Below, piece after piece: positions 11,951 through 19,264 of a DNA stretch of 21,821 bases. Source of the DNA: Desulfovibrio sp. (GTDB lineage Bacteria > Desulfobacterota > Desulfovibrionia > Desulfovibrionales > Desulfovibrionaceae); contig VSMX01000021.1 of assembly GCA_009773975.1 (NCBI GenBank), positions 1 to 21,821 on the forward strand, in the 5' to 3' direction. The first letter of the stretch is position 1; each line of letters begins with the position of its first letter. A program made the position numbers and the translations under genes. The notes below the pieces were generated by a model. That model ran no database searches and was not told where the DNA came from. It was given only the letters and a program-made list of their open reading frames with translations.

Positions 11951-12886
11951 ATGTATACCTTGTTCTATCTTCTGGGGTACCTGGCCATCTTTGGCTTTAT
12001 TGCCCTGGCCATCTGCAAGATAGCCAAATTTGTCAAATCCAGCCCACTGCACATCCGTTGGGAACTGTATCCCGTACCCCACGAGGGGCCGGCGCGCGCT
12101 TCCTACGGCGGCAGCTACATGGAGGAAACCAACTGGTGGACGAAACCGCGCCATGTGGATCATCTGGAAGACATCAAGGCCATGTTGATGGAGATACTCT
12201 TCCTTGAAGCAACCTACAAACACAACCAGCCGCTCTGGATTCGCACCTATCCCTTCCATCTTGGCATGTATATGCTGATGGGCGGCACAATCATCCTGGT
12301 CTTCAGCGTCTTTTTGCAGGTTTGCGGCATAAGCCCGGAATGCGGCTTCATGATCTTTGTAGGCAATGTCATCAACGCAATCGTCATGTTTGGCGGCTTC
12401 TGCATTCTTGGCGGCGCCATTTCCCTTTGCCTGCGCCGCAGAAACGACCCCGGTCTCAAGCGTTACACGGCCTTCGAGCAAAAAAGCAACCTCGCCTCAT
12501 TCGCCATCTTCGGCCTGTTCACACTCTGCGCCTGGACATTCAATCCTTCATATTACGAACTGGCCAGAAATTTTATCTACAATCTTTTCACCTTCAATTT
12601 CGAGCCGTTGGGCAGCACCTGGTTTGTTCTCAACATGCTCGCCGGCTACTGTGTGCTGATTTATATCCCCATCACCAATATGGGCCATCTGATCATGAAA
12701 TACTTCATGTATCACGATATCCGCTGGGGTGATCAGGCCACGGTTTACAGCAAGAAGAACCAGGGGCTGATCGAGGAAAATCTGCAATTTAAAGAAAACT
12801 GGGATGCTCCGCACATTGCCGGAGGCACAGGCGACAAGACCTGGCTTGATGTGGCTACCACCAATCCGGACGCTCCAAAGGAATAA
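11951..12886 (+). CDS. Cytochrome-b-like membrane subunit of an HdrDE/DsrMK-type redox complex
   Basis: Membrane protein of 311 residues resembling the NarI/HdrE/DsrM group, which hold heme b and exchange electrons with menaquinone. It has five hydrophobic helices at about residues 3-26, 101-125, 133-160, 182-197 and 223-250. Candidate heme ligands are His103 (YPFHLGMY, helix 2) and His246 or His255 (TNMGHL, FMYHDIRW, helix 5). Between helices 1 and 2 is a cytoplasmic segment with the motif WELYPVPHEGPARASYGGSY, which I recall from deltaproteobacterial 'respiratory nitrate reductase gamma'-type proteins. The start is ATG 11951 after GGAG. The Fe-S partner begins 14 bases after the stop, so the two are surely co-transcribed. 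No nitrate reductase catalytic subunit is nearby, so that label should not be taken literally. Confidence 0.85.
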   Translation: MYTLFYLLGYLAIFGFIALAICKIAKFVKSSPLHIRWELYPVPHEGPARASYGGSYMEETNWWTKPRHVDHLEDIKAMLMEILFLEATYKHNQPLWIRTYPFHLGMYMLMGGTIILVFSVFLQVCGISPECGFMIFVGNVINAIVMFGGFCILGGAISLCLRRRNDPGLKRYTAFEQKSNLASFAIFGLFTLCAWTFNPSYYELARNFIYNLFTFNFEPLGSTWFVLNMLAGYCVLIYIPITNMGHLIMKYFMYHDIRWGDQATVYSKKNQGLIEENLQFKENWDAPHIAGGTGDKTWLDVATTNPDAPKE

Positions 12887-12900
12887 AGAGGTAGAACGGC

Positions 12901-14499
12901 ATGAAAAAAGAAGATAATTTGAAAATAAGCGATGTTTCCACCGTTGAAGGGCAGATGGTCAGCATCGACATCAACGATTTGCCAGAACTTCCCTTCGACC
13001 TGGAACCCATGCCCTGGAAGCCCTTTACAAAGGAGCAGAAGGAAAACACGGCCTGCATCCTGGACGATGTGTGCGTCCTGAATATTCCCAGGCCCAAGTC
13101 TCCGGAAGAAGAGGAGGAACTGGTCAACCGCTTCCTCGATGGCATGCGCAAGCTTTTCTCCACCAGGGATAACTGGACCTGCCTGCCCATGCTGGAAACC
13201 AGCGTGGAAAACTGCGTGCAGTGCAATTCCTGTTCCGATGCCTGCCATTTGTGGCACATGAGCGGCAAAAACGAAATGTACCGCCCGAATTACCGCTCGG
13301 AAATCTTCCGCCGCATTTACAAGCAGTATGTCAAGAAAGAGCCTTTCGCCAAATGGCGTTATGGCGATGTGGGCCTGAACTGGAAGACCGTCGCCCGCCT
13401 TGGCGAGCTGGCCTATCGCTGTAATGTTTGCCGCCGCTGCGCCCAGACCTGCCCGATTGGCGTTGACAATGGCCTGATTGCCCGCGAAATACGCAAGCTT
13501 TTCAGCCAGGAAATGGGCATCCATCCGCGCGAATTGCACGAGAAGGGCACGGTCAACCAGATGAAGGTCGGTTCTTCCACCGGCATGACCCCTGACGTGG
13601 TGCGTGAAAATGTGGAATTTATCGACGAGGATTACAGCGAAATCACCGGCATCGGCATTACCACGCCCTTTGACGTCAAGGGCGCGGACATCATGCTCCT
13701 GCACAATGCCGGCGAAGTCATGGCCTGGCCGGAAAATATCGCCGCCTTTTCGATTATCTTCCAGGAAGCCGGACTCTCCTGGACGCTTTCCAGCAAGGCT
13801 GTCGCCTATGACGGCGTGAACTACGGCGTGTTCTATGACGACGCCCAGCTGGCCAGAATCGCACTCGACCACATGAACGCGGCCAGGGAACTTGGCGTGA
13901 AAAAGATCGTCATCGGCGAATGCGGCCATGCCAACAAGGCTCTCAGCGTTCTGGCCGACCGCGTAATCCCTTACGAATATCAGGTGCCGCGCGAAAGCTG
14001 CTATGTTACCCTGCGCGATATTGTGCTTGGCGGGCGCCTAAAACTGGATCCTTCGCGCAATGATTTTCCCGTTACCCTGCACGACCCCTGTAACGTAGTG
14101 CGCCTTATGGGCATTGTGAAGCCCCAGCGCGACATATTGCACAGGATTGCGCCAAAGTTCCGCGAAATGCCCTGCCACGGCGTGAACAATTATTGCTGCG
14201 GCGGCGGTTCCGGTTTTGCCATCATGACCCGCAACAATATCGACGAATGGCGCGCCAATATTTCCGGCCGCATGAAGCTCTGGCAGATCAGCGAAGCCTT
14301 CAAGGATTGCCTTGGCCCGGAAACCCGCAAATACATCTGCGCCCCGTGCTCCAACTGCAAGGGGCAGATTCGCGAGCTTCTGGAACACAATGATCTTTAC
14401 ACCAAGAACAGCTTCGCTTATGGCGGCCTGGTTGAGCTTATCGTCAACGCGATGAGCAATGTCCAGCCCGGCTTCATCAAGTGGGAAGGCGACGAATAA
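12901..14499 (+). CDS. HdrD/DsrK-like iron-sulfur subunit with CCG domain
   Basis: Cytoplasmic Fe-S protein of 532 residues of the HdrD/DsrK/TmcB/HmcF class, paired with the membrane subunit upstream. Two 4Fe-4S motifs are complete: Cys105-108-111-115 (CVQCNSCSDAC) and Cys174-177-180-184 (CNVCRRCAQTCP). The C-terminal half has two CCG-type folds. The second keeps Cys397 (HDPCNVV), Cys432-433 (NYCCGGGSG) and Cys480, 483 and 486 (CAPCSNC), which in relatives bind a special 4Fe-4S cluster acting on disulfides. The first (about 262-360) is degenerate, with only Cys341 left. A 100-residue N-terminal extension precedes the first cluster motif. Start ATG 12901 follows GAGG. The expected role is electron flow between menaquinone and a thiol/disulfide partner; the substrate is unknown and no J, O or P subunits follow. 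Confidence 0.88.
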   Translation: MKKEDNLKISDVSTVEGQMVSIDINDLPELPFDLEPMPWKPFTKEQKENTACILDDVCVLNIPRPKSPEEEEELVNRFLDGMRKLFSTRDNWTCLPMLETSVENCVQCNSCSDACHLWHMSGKNEMYRPNYRSEIFRRIYKQYVKKEPFAKWRYGDVGLNWKTVARLGELAYRCNVCRRCAQTCPIGVDNGLIAREIRKLFSQEMGIHPRELHEKGTVNQMKVGSSTGMTPDVVRENVEFIDEDYSEITGIGITTPFDVKGADIMLLHNAGEVMAWPENIAAFSIIFQEAGLSWTLSSKAVAYDGVNYGVFYDDAQLARIALDHMNAARELGVKKIVIGECGHANKALSVLADRVIPYEYQVPRESCYVTLRDIVLGGRLKLDPSRNDFPVTLHDPCNVVRLMGIVKPQRDILHRIAPKFREMPCHGVNNYCCGGGSGFAIMTRNNIDEWRANISGRMKLWQISEAFKDCLGPETRKYICAPCSNCKGQIRELLEHNDLYTKNSFAYGGLVELIVNAMSNVQPGFIKWEGDE

Positions 14500-14514
14500 A
14501 AAATCGGCAAAACA

Positions 14515-14544
14515 GGCGCGGGGCCAACCCCGCGCCACAATTTT
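14515..14544 (+). terminator. Hairpin terminator after the redox pair
   Basis: GGCGCGGGG (14515-14523) pairs perfectly with CCCCGCGCC (14528-14536) around a CCAA loop, 16 bases after the stop of the Fe-S subunit. The run after it is ACAATTTT, a weak T tract, so termination may be partial. Confidence 0.65.
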
Positions 14545-14554
14545 AAATTAAGAA

Positions 14555-14580
14555 GATGTTTTCACTGAAGTGAAAACATC
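14555..14580. repeat. 26-bp near-perfect palindrome before asnS
   Basis: GATGTTTTCACT (14555-14566) and AGTGAAAACATC (14569-14580) are exact inverted copies with only two bases between them. The symmetry continues outward to 14551/14584 (AGAA against CTCT) with one mismatch. As RNA it is a tetraloop hairpin with an 11-bp stem; as DNA it has the form of a dimer-protein operator. No T run follows directly. Confidence 0.7.
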
Positions 14581-14584
14581 CTCT

Positions 14585-14625
14585 GATATCCCCTGGCGGC
14601 CCTTGCGGCTAAAAGGGATATTTTT
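14585..14625 (+). terminator. Terminator-like stem-loop in the asnS leader
   Basis: GATATCCC (14585-14592) pairs with GGGATATT (14615-14622; the outer pair is G-U), the loop is 22 bases, and TTTTT (14621-14625) closes the stem. It lies 35 bases before the asnS start, where it could attenuate transcription. The loop is large and the stem short. Confidence 0.4.
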
Positions 14626-14659
14626 ATATCAACGCTCCTATTTCAATCCGGGGAAAAGC

Positions 14660-16024
14660 ATGCAACGCACATTGATAGTTGAAGCGCTCAAGTCTGAAAA
14701 GCCTTTGAACAATATCTCGGTTTGCGGGTGGGTCAGAACACGCAGGGACGCCAAAGGGTTCTTTTTTGTGGAAATCAATGACGGCTCATGTCTAGGCAAT
14801 TTGCAGTGCATAGTCGATGAGGGCACGGAAGCCTGGATGGCGCTTGCGGATGCCAATACAGGCGCAGGCGTGGCAATTTCCGGCGATCTTGCGCCGTCAC
14901 CCGGCAAGGGGCAAAAGTGGGAACTCAGGGCCAAAACCGCCACAGTTTTCGGCCTGGCCGACCCGGAAGCCTATCCTCTCCAGAAAAAGCGCCATTCCGA
15001 TGAATTTTTGCGTACTATCGCCCATTTGCGCGCCAGAACAAACAAATATGGCGCCGCCTTTCGCATTCGTTCCGAAACCGCTTTCGCAATTCATGATTTT
15101 TTTCGCCAGAATCATTATATTCTGGTGCATACGCCAATTCTTACAGGTTCGGACTGCGAAGGCGCTGGCGAAATGTTTCGGGTAACAACGCTTGCGCCAG
15201 GCGAGAAAAATGTCAGCGAGGATTTTTTCAACCGCGGCTGCAACCTGACAGTTTCCGGACAGCTTGAGCTCGAGGCCCTGGCTATGGGACTTGGACGCGT
15301 TTACAGCTTTGGCCCCACATTCAGGGCGGAAAATTCAAATACGCCCCGCCATGCCGCGGAATTCTGGATGGTGGAGCCGGAAGCGGCCTTTATCGGCCTT
15401 GATGATCTCATGGATCTGGGCGAAGGCCTGGTGCGCCATGTTGTGCGTCATGTGCTGGATCGCTGCCAGGAGGATATCGGGCTTTTTGACAAGTTTGTGG
15501 ACAAGGGGCTTGCAGCGCGTCTGGAAAATATGCTGAAACTGCCCTTTGCCCGCATTCCGTACGCAGAGGCCGTGCATATTCTTGAAGATTCTGGCAGGGA
15601 ATTCACCTATCCCGCAAGTTTTGGCATTGATCTCCAGACCGAGCACGAGCGTTTCCTGTCGGAAGAACATTTTCAGCGGCCAGTGATAGTTTATGACTAC
15701 CCCCGCGAGATCAAGGCTTTTTACATGCGCGGCAATGAAGATGATGAAACCGTGGCCGCGATGGATGTGCTTGTGCCGCGCATTGGCGAGTTGATTGGCG
15801 GATCCGTGCGCGAGGAACGCTTGCCTCGCCTCCAGGCCAGGATGGAAGAGCTTGGCCAGAAGCTGGATGATTATTGGTGGTATATGGATTTGCGGCGTTT
15901 TGGCACGGTGCCGCATGGGGGCTTTGGCCTGGGTTTCGAACGGCTGCTCATGATGCTGACGGGAATCACCAATATCCGTGATGTTCTGCCTTTCCCAAGA
16001 ACTCCCGGCAGCCTTGAGTTTTAG
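14660..16024 (+). CDS. asnS: Asparaginyl-tRNA synthetase
   Basis: Class II aminoacyl-tRNA synthetase that charges tRNA-Asn with asparagine using ATP, 454 residues (E. coli 466). The start ATG 14660, giving MQRTLIVEALKS, is preferred to the longer in-frame start at 14570, because the extension would be translated from within the palindrome and is not family sequence. The N-terminal OB fold for anticodon binding reads VCGWVRTRRDAKGFFFVEIN (21-40). Motif 2 is FRAENSNTPRHAAEFWMVEP (221-240), characteristic of AsnS, and motif 3 is GGFGLGFERLL (420-430). A second AsnS mark is THTPILTGSDCEGAGEMF-like HTPILTGSDCEGAGEMF. argJ begins 55 bases downstream. Two leader stem-loops hint at regulation. The gene looks intact. 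Confidence 0.97.
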   Translation: MQRTLIVEALKSEKPLNNISVCGWVRTRRDAKGFFFVEINDGSCLGNLQCIVDEGTEAWMALADANTGAGVAISGDLAPSPGKGQKWELRAKTATVFGLADPEAYPLQKKRHSDEFLRTIAHLRARTNKYGAAFRIRSETAFAIHDFFRQNHYILVHTPILTGSDCEGAGEMFRVTTLAPGEKNVSEDFFNRGCNLTVSGQLELEALAMGLGRVYSFGPTFRAENSNTPRHAAEFWMVEPEAAFIGLDDLMDLGEGLVRHVVRHVLDRCQEDIGLFDKFVDKGLAARLENMLKLPFARIPYAEAVHILEDSGREFTYPASFGIDLQTEHERFLSEEHFQRPVIVYDYPREIKAFYMRGNEDDETVAAMDVLVPRIGELIGGSVREERLPRLQARMEELGQKLDDYWWYMDLRRFGTVPHGGFGLGFERLLMMLTGITNIRDVLPFPRTPGSLEF

Positions 16025-16079
16025 GCGAATTACACACAGCGCAAGCAAGATATTGTTGCAAAAATGAGGATATAAATAA

Positions 16080-17267
16080 ATGCGGGATGATCTTCCAAAG
16101 GGGTTTGCTGCAGGGACTGCCCAGGCTGCTTTCAGGAAGCCTGGCCGTCCGGATCTGGGCCTGCTGGTTTCGGAAAAACCATGCGTGCTCGCCGCCCTGT
16201 TTACACAAAACCTGTTTTGCGCGGCGCCCGTCCAGATTGACCGCGCGATCTTGAAAGCCGGCAAGCCTGTGCGGGCCATTGTCGCCAATTCCGGCCAGGC
16301 AAATGCCTGCACTGGCGAACAGGGCCTGCGCAATTGCGAAAAAATCCAGTCCCTGCTTGCTGTCGATCTGGGCCTGCAGCCCGATGAAATCCTCTTGATT
16401 TCAACTGGCGTAATCGGCGCGCAGTTCGATATGGGTAAATGGGGCCTGGCGCTCCCTGACGCGGCCAGAAATCTTGGCAGCCAGGATGCGGAAGGCTTTA
16501 CCAGGGCCATGATGACCACAGATGCCTTTCCCAAGTTCGCTTCTCGCTCGCTGCAGCTTTCCGGCGGCGAAATCCGGCTTTGCGTCATGGCCAAGGGCGC
16601 GGGCATGATTTGCCCTAACATGGCGACCATGCTTTGCGTTGCCCTGACCGACGCGGGAGTGGAACGGAAAGCCTGGCAGGGCATCTTTTCGCGCGCGGTC
16701 AACAAGACTTTCAATCGCGTAACGGTTGATGGCGATACCTCGACCAATGATACGATTCTGGGCCTGGCCAATGGCGCAAGCGGCGTTGCGGTCCAGGACC
16801 AGGAAGACCTGGCCGCGCTGGAAGCAGCCCTGACCGAAATCCTGGACAAAGTATCCTATATGCTGGTCAAGGATGGGGAAGGCGCCAAAAAGGTCATCCA
16901 TATCTCCGTCAAGGGCGCGGCAACTGACAGTGATGCCGAGCTTGTGGCGCGGGCAGTGGGGAATTCCCAGCTGGTCAAGACCGCAATTTATGGCGGCGAT
17001 GCCAACTGGGGCAGAATTGTCAATGCCGCCGGCTATTCCGGCGCGAGTTTCAATCCCGGGGAAGTCGGGCTTGTGCTATGCGGCATCGAACGTTTCCACG
17101 ATGGCAGCCCCGTGAATGATGACAAGGAAGAAGAACTTGCCGCGCTCCTGCAGCAATCCGATGTGGATGTGAAAATTGTCCTGGGACGGGGCAAGGGCGA
17201 ATACACCCTCAAGGCTTCCGATCTTGGCCATGAGTATGTTACCCTGAATTCCGATTACCGATCCTGA
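16080..17267 (+). CDS. argJ: Bifunctional glutamate N-acetyltransferase / amino-acid acetyltransferase
   Basis: ArgJ transfers the acetyl group from N-acetylornithine to glutamate, and in bifunctional forms also makes N-acetylglutamate from acetyl-CoA, in cytoplasmic arginine synthesis. The 395-residue length is typical. The precursor self-cleaves before the nucleophilic threonine; the site is KGAGMICPNMATML with Thr183. Other conserved blocks are STGVIGA (108-114, oxyanion hole region), VDGDTSTNDT, GGDANWGRI and the C-terminal YVTLNSDYRS. Start ATG 16080 has GAGGA about ten bases upstream. It lies 55 bases after asnS, possibly on the same transcript, and the glycerate kinase remnant follows 39 bases after its stop. 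Whether it also has the acetyl-CoA activity cannot be read from sequence. Confidence 0.97.
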   Translation: MRDDLPKGFAAGTAQAAFRKPGRPDLGLLVSEKPCVLAALFTQNLFCAAPVQIDRAILKAGKPVRAIVANSGQANACTGEQGLRNCEKIQSLLAVDLGLQPDEILLISTGVIGAQFDMGKWGLALPDAARNLGSQDAEGFTRAMMTTDAFPKFASRSLQLSGGEIRLCVMAKGAGMICPNMATMLCVALTDAGVERKAWQGIFSRAVNKTFNRVTVDGDTSTNDTILGLANGASGVAVQDQEDLAALEAALTEILDKVSYMLVKDGEGAKKVIHISVKGAATDSDAELVARAVGNSQLVKTAIYGGDANWGRIVNAAGYSGASFNPGEVGLVLCGIERFHDGSPVNDDKEEELAALLQQSDVDVKIVLGRGKGEYTLKASDLGHEYVTLNSDYRS

Positions 17268-17306
17268 ACGTTTTTCCATAATCTTGCGTATGCGGGAAAC
17301 AGGAAA

Positions 17307-17878
17307 ATGACAAAGCGCGAAACTCTTCTTGCCATCTTCAATTTTTTGCCAGGGTTGAAAACATTTTGTGCGCCACAAACCGCCAGGCCTTGCAAGCGGC
17401 AGCCGTCGAGGCTGCAAGGCTGGGTTATGAAGCGGAAATCCTGACCGATTGCCTGAGCGGCGAAGCGCGCAAAATGGCAGTTGAGCTTTGCAATACAGCG
17501 CTTGAGCGGCAAAAAACCCTGGCCGGCAATAAGCTTTGCCTTCTGGCCGGCGGTGAAACGACAGTAACCATCAAGGGAGATGGCAAGGGCGGGCGCAACC
17601 AGGAAATGGCCCTGGCCGCAAATATTTGCCTTGCGCAAACAAGGGGAATTTGCGCCCTCTTTGCTGGCACGGATGGCAGCGATGGCCCCACGGACGCAGC
17701 CGGGGGATTCGCCTTTGCCCATGGAGTTGAAAAAATGGGGGGGCTGACAAACGCGGGAAATTTCCTGGACGAAAACAACAGCAACAAGGCGCTTGCCCTT
17801 GCGGGCGAATTGCTTGTAACCGGCCCCACGCGCACAAATGTCATGGACATGGCCATATTGCTGGTCGAGGCTTTATAG
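17307..17878 (+). pseudogene. Glycerate 2-kinase (MOFRL family), large internal deletion
   Basis: The C-terminal part, from about 17354 to the TAG at 17876-17878, is a complete MOFRL domain: ATNRQALQAAAVEAARLGYE, GGETTVTIKGDGKGGRNQEM, FAGTDGSDGPTDAAGGF and TGPTRTNVMDMAILLV. The family is about 420-450 residues, and the whole N-terminal nucleotide/substrate domain is missing. However, in another frame just upstream, ATG 17307 with AGGAA before it gives MTKRETLLAIFN, which looks like the normal N-terminus of this family. Both ends therefore survive around a junction at about 17342-17354, with some 250 codons lost and the frame changed. A MOFRL-only product from TTG 17366 is conceivable but has no ribosome site. 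The intact enzyme would phosphorylate glycerate to 2-phosphoglycerate. Confidence 0.8.
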
Positions 17879-17881
17879 TAT

Positions 17882-17909
17882 TTGACATAAGGCCATGCAA
17901 TCATATATA
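17882..17909 (+). promoter_or_regulatory. Promoter of the rpsF-rpsR-rplI operon
   Basis: TTGACA (17882-17887), a perfect -35 box, is followed after 16 bases by TATATA (17904-17909); reading TATATC with an 18-base spacer is the alternative. It starts three bases after the pseudogene stop, so the ribosomal operon is transcribed independently. The leader is about 80 bases. Confidence 0.7.
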
Positions 17910-17922
17910 TCAACCGTTCCTT

Positions 17923-17973
17923 GCCCGTATTCATCGACCTGGCAATGCAATTCCATGACCTGGTGACGCGGGC
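17923..17973 (+). promoter_or_regulatory. Possible folded leader of rpsF
   Basis: GCCCG (17923-17927) can pair with CGGGC (17969-17973), enclosing two copies of GACCTGG (17936-17942 and 17957-17963). S6 operons in many bacteria carry a leader hairpin bound by the S6:S18 pair. The position fits, but I cannot confirm the consensus. Confidence 0.25.
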
Positions 17974-17998
17974 TGCCAATCCACAAGGAGAACATGAA

Positions 17999-18307
17999 AT
18001 GAGGGAATTTGAAACCCTGCTGCTTCTCTCGCCGGAACTTTCGGCGGATAGCAGGGAAGGCATTGTGAATGGCTTTTGCGCCGTCATCGAGCGCGAAGGC
18101 GGCAAGGTAATCGAAGTGGACAACTGGGGTATGCGCGACCTGGCCTATCCCGTGCATAAACAGATGCGTGGCAATTATGTGCGCCTGGTCTATGCTGGTC
18201 CAGCCCCCCTGGTTGCCGAACTGGAACGCAACATCCGCATAACCGACGGAGTTTACAAGTTCCTGACTGTCAAATTGGCCGACAAAGCGGCTACGGAGGA
18301 TGCATAA
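17999..18307 (+). CDS. rpsF: 30S ribosomal protein S6
   Basis: Small-subunit protein that binds 16S rRNA together with S18 on the platform, 102 residues. The start ATG 17999, giving MREFETLLLLSPEL, is chosen over the longer frame from 17921 because AAGGAG (17985-17990) lies eight bases upstream and the family always begins with this M-x-x-F/YET-type strand. The conserved segments are VIEVDNWGMRDLAYPVHKQM and a second strand NYVRLVYAG. There is no long acidic tail, unlike some S6 proteins. It is the first gene of rpsF-rpsR-rplI; its stop TAA touches the rpsR start, so the two are translationally coupled, matching their joint assembly in the ribosome. Confidence 0.97.
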   Translation: MREFETLLLLSPELSADSREGIVNGFCAVIEREGGKVIEVDNWGMRDLAYPVHKQMRGNYVRLVYAGPAPLVAELERNIRITDGVYKFLTVKLADKAATEDA

Positions 18308-18571
18308 ATGGCATTCAGAAAAAAATTCGCCCCGCGCCGCAAATTCTGCCGCTTCTGCGCTGACAAGGAATTGCCGCTGAACTACAAGAATCCCGAAGTG
18401 CTGCGCGATTTCGTTACCGAACGCGGCAAGATTATCGCCCGCCGCATCACCGGCACCTGCGCCAAGCATCAGCGTGAGCTGACCCGCGAAATAAAGCGCG
18501 CGCGCCAGATGGCCCTGATGATTTACACGGCCAACCACGATTCCACAGTCAAGAAAAAGAGCACCATATAA
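18308..18571 (+). CDS. rpsR: 30S ribosomal protein S18
   Basis: Small-subunit protein forming a heterodimer with S6, 87 residues. The ATG directly follows the rpsF stop, and GGAGG within the end of rpsF serves as ribosome site. Family features are the basic N-terminus MAFRKKFAPRRKFCRFC, the core segment YKNPEVLRDFVTERGKIIAR and the motif RITGTCAKHQRELTREIKRA, RNA-contacting and nearly invariant. Cysteines at CRFC and in GTCAKH make this the cysteine-containing form of S18 that can bind zinc, as opposed to cysteine-free paralogues induced by zinc limitation. rplI begins ten bases after its stop. Confidence 0.98.
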   Translation: MAFRKKFAPRRKFCRFCADKELPLNYKNPEVLRDFVTERGKIIARRITGTCAKHQRELTREIKRARQMALMIYTANHDSTVKKKSTI

Positions 18572-18581
18572 GGAGGCGCAG

Positions 18582-19115
18582 ATGAAAATAATACTCCGCG
18601 CCGATGTGGAAAATCTCGGCGTCCTTGGCGACGTTGTCAACGTGAAGCCCGGCTATGGCCGCAATTACCTTCTGCCCCAGGGACTGGCCATGACAGCCTC
18701 CCCCGGCAACCTCAAGGTATTTGAAAAAGAACGCAAGAAGCTCCAGGCCAGGATGGATGCCTTGCGCGCGGAAGCGCGCGGCCTGCAGGCCCGTCTGGAA
18801 GCCCTGGAAATCATTATTCCCATGCATGTGGGCGAAAACGACAAGCTTTATGGTTCAGTTACTTCCACCATCATTGGAGAGGCCATTTCGGCCCTGGGCA
18901 TTGATGTTGATCGCCGCCGGATCCTCATGGACGCCCCTATCCGCACTCTTGGCGAGCATCCCGTGCGCATTCGCCTGCATGCCGATGTCATTGCCGTGGT
19001 GCCGGTCAAGGTTGTTTCCGACCATGCGCCAATAGTGGAAGAAGTTGAGGAAGAAATCGAAAAAGTGGAAGAAATCGTGGACGAGGCTGTTGCGGAAGCA
19101 GCCGCTATCGACTAA
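18582..19115 (+). CDS. rplI: 50S ribosomal protein L9
   Basis: Large-subunit protein at the base of the L1 stalk, which helps keep the reading frame; 177 residues against about 150 in E. coli. The start ATG 18582 follows AAGGAGG. The N-terminal signature is DVENLGVLGDVVNVKPGYGR followed by NYLLPQGLAMTAS (about residues 8-40), then the long connecting helix (about 43-75) and the C-terminal globular domain ending near residue 148. The extra length is a tail of about 27 residues, mostly glutamate, valine and alanine (from IVEEVEEEIEKVEE on), which is lineage-variable in L9. It closes the S6 operon, with a terminator 70 bases later. Confidence 0.97.
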   Translation: MKIILRADVENLGVLGDVVNVKPGYGRNYLLPQGLAMTASPGNLKVFEKERKKLQARMDALRAEARGLQARLEALEIIIPMHVGENDKLYGSVTSTIIGEAISALGIDVDRRRILMDAPIRTLGEHPVRIRLHADVIAVVPVKVVSDHAPIVEEVEEEIEKVEEIVDEAVAEAAAID

Positions 19116-19145
19116 ATCGTCCGCTAAATACCATTTTGCATATTC

Positions 19146-19173
19146 GGCATTCACCAATCCGGTCTTGAATGCC
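19146..19173 (+). repeat. Stem-loop after rplI
   Basis: GGCATTCA (19146-19153) and TGAATGCC (19166-19173) form a perfect 8-bp stem with a 12-base loop. There is no T run, and it stands just before the main terminator. It may protect the 3' end of the message. Confidence 0.4.
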
Positions 19174-19182
19174 AAACCCTTG

Positions 19183-19217
19183 AAAACCGGCCATTTGCCC
19201 AGCGGATGGCCGGTTTT
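19183..19217 (+). terminator. Terminator of the rpsF-rpsR-rplI operon
   Basis: AAAACCGGCCAT (19183-19194) pairs perfectly with ATGGCCGGTTTT (19206-19217) around an 11-base loop. The flanking A and T runs make it able to act in both directions. It separates rplI from dnaB, although dnaB, 48 bases on, may depend on read-through, since I see no strong promoter between. Confidence 0.75.
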
Positions 19218-19264
19218 GCAACCTTGTTTTCCCCAAATCAAACTTCCCACAATCCGAGATTGCA

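Noticed and set aside
11743..12207. Plus-strand frame overlapping the leader and start of the membrane subunit
   Set aside because: It overlaps a real gene in another frame and its unique part has no structure or ribosome site.
12745..13929. 394-codon minus-strand frame opposite the Fe-S subunit
   Set aside because: It is a complement of the Cys-rich gene, whose motifs are clear on the plus strand.
11951..14499. Start of a complete dsrMKJOP operon or a nitrate reductase
   Set aside because: A terminator and asnS follow directly; no J, O, P or nitrate reductase catalytic subunit is present, and the membrane subunit does not read like the DsrM I recall.
14500..14659. T-box riboswitch before asnS
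   Set aside because: No T-box consensus or specifier-loop layout is seen; only stem-loops are supported.
15335..16849. 504-codon minus-strand frame across asnS and argJ
   Set aside because: It crosses two real genes and their spacer and has no recognisable domain.
17366..17878. Intact small MOFRL-domain protein
   Set aside because: It starts at TTG without a ribosome site, and the normal family N-terminus survives upstream in another frame, which favours a deletion pseudogene.
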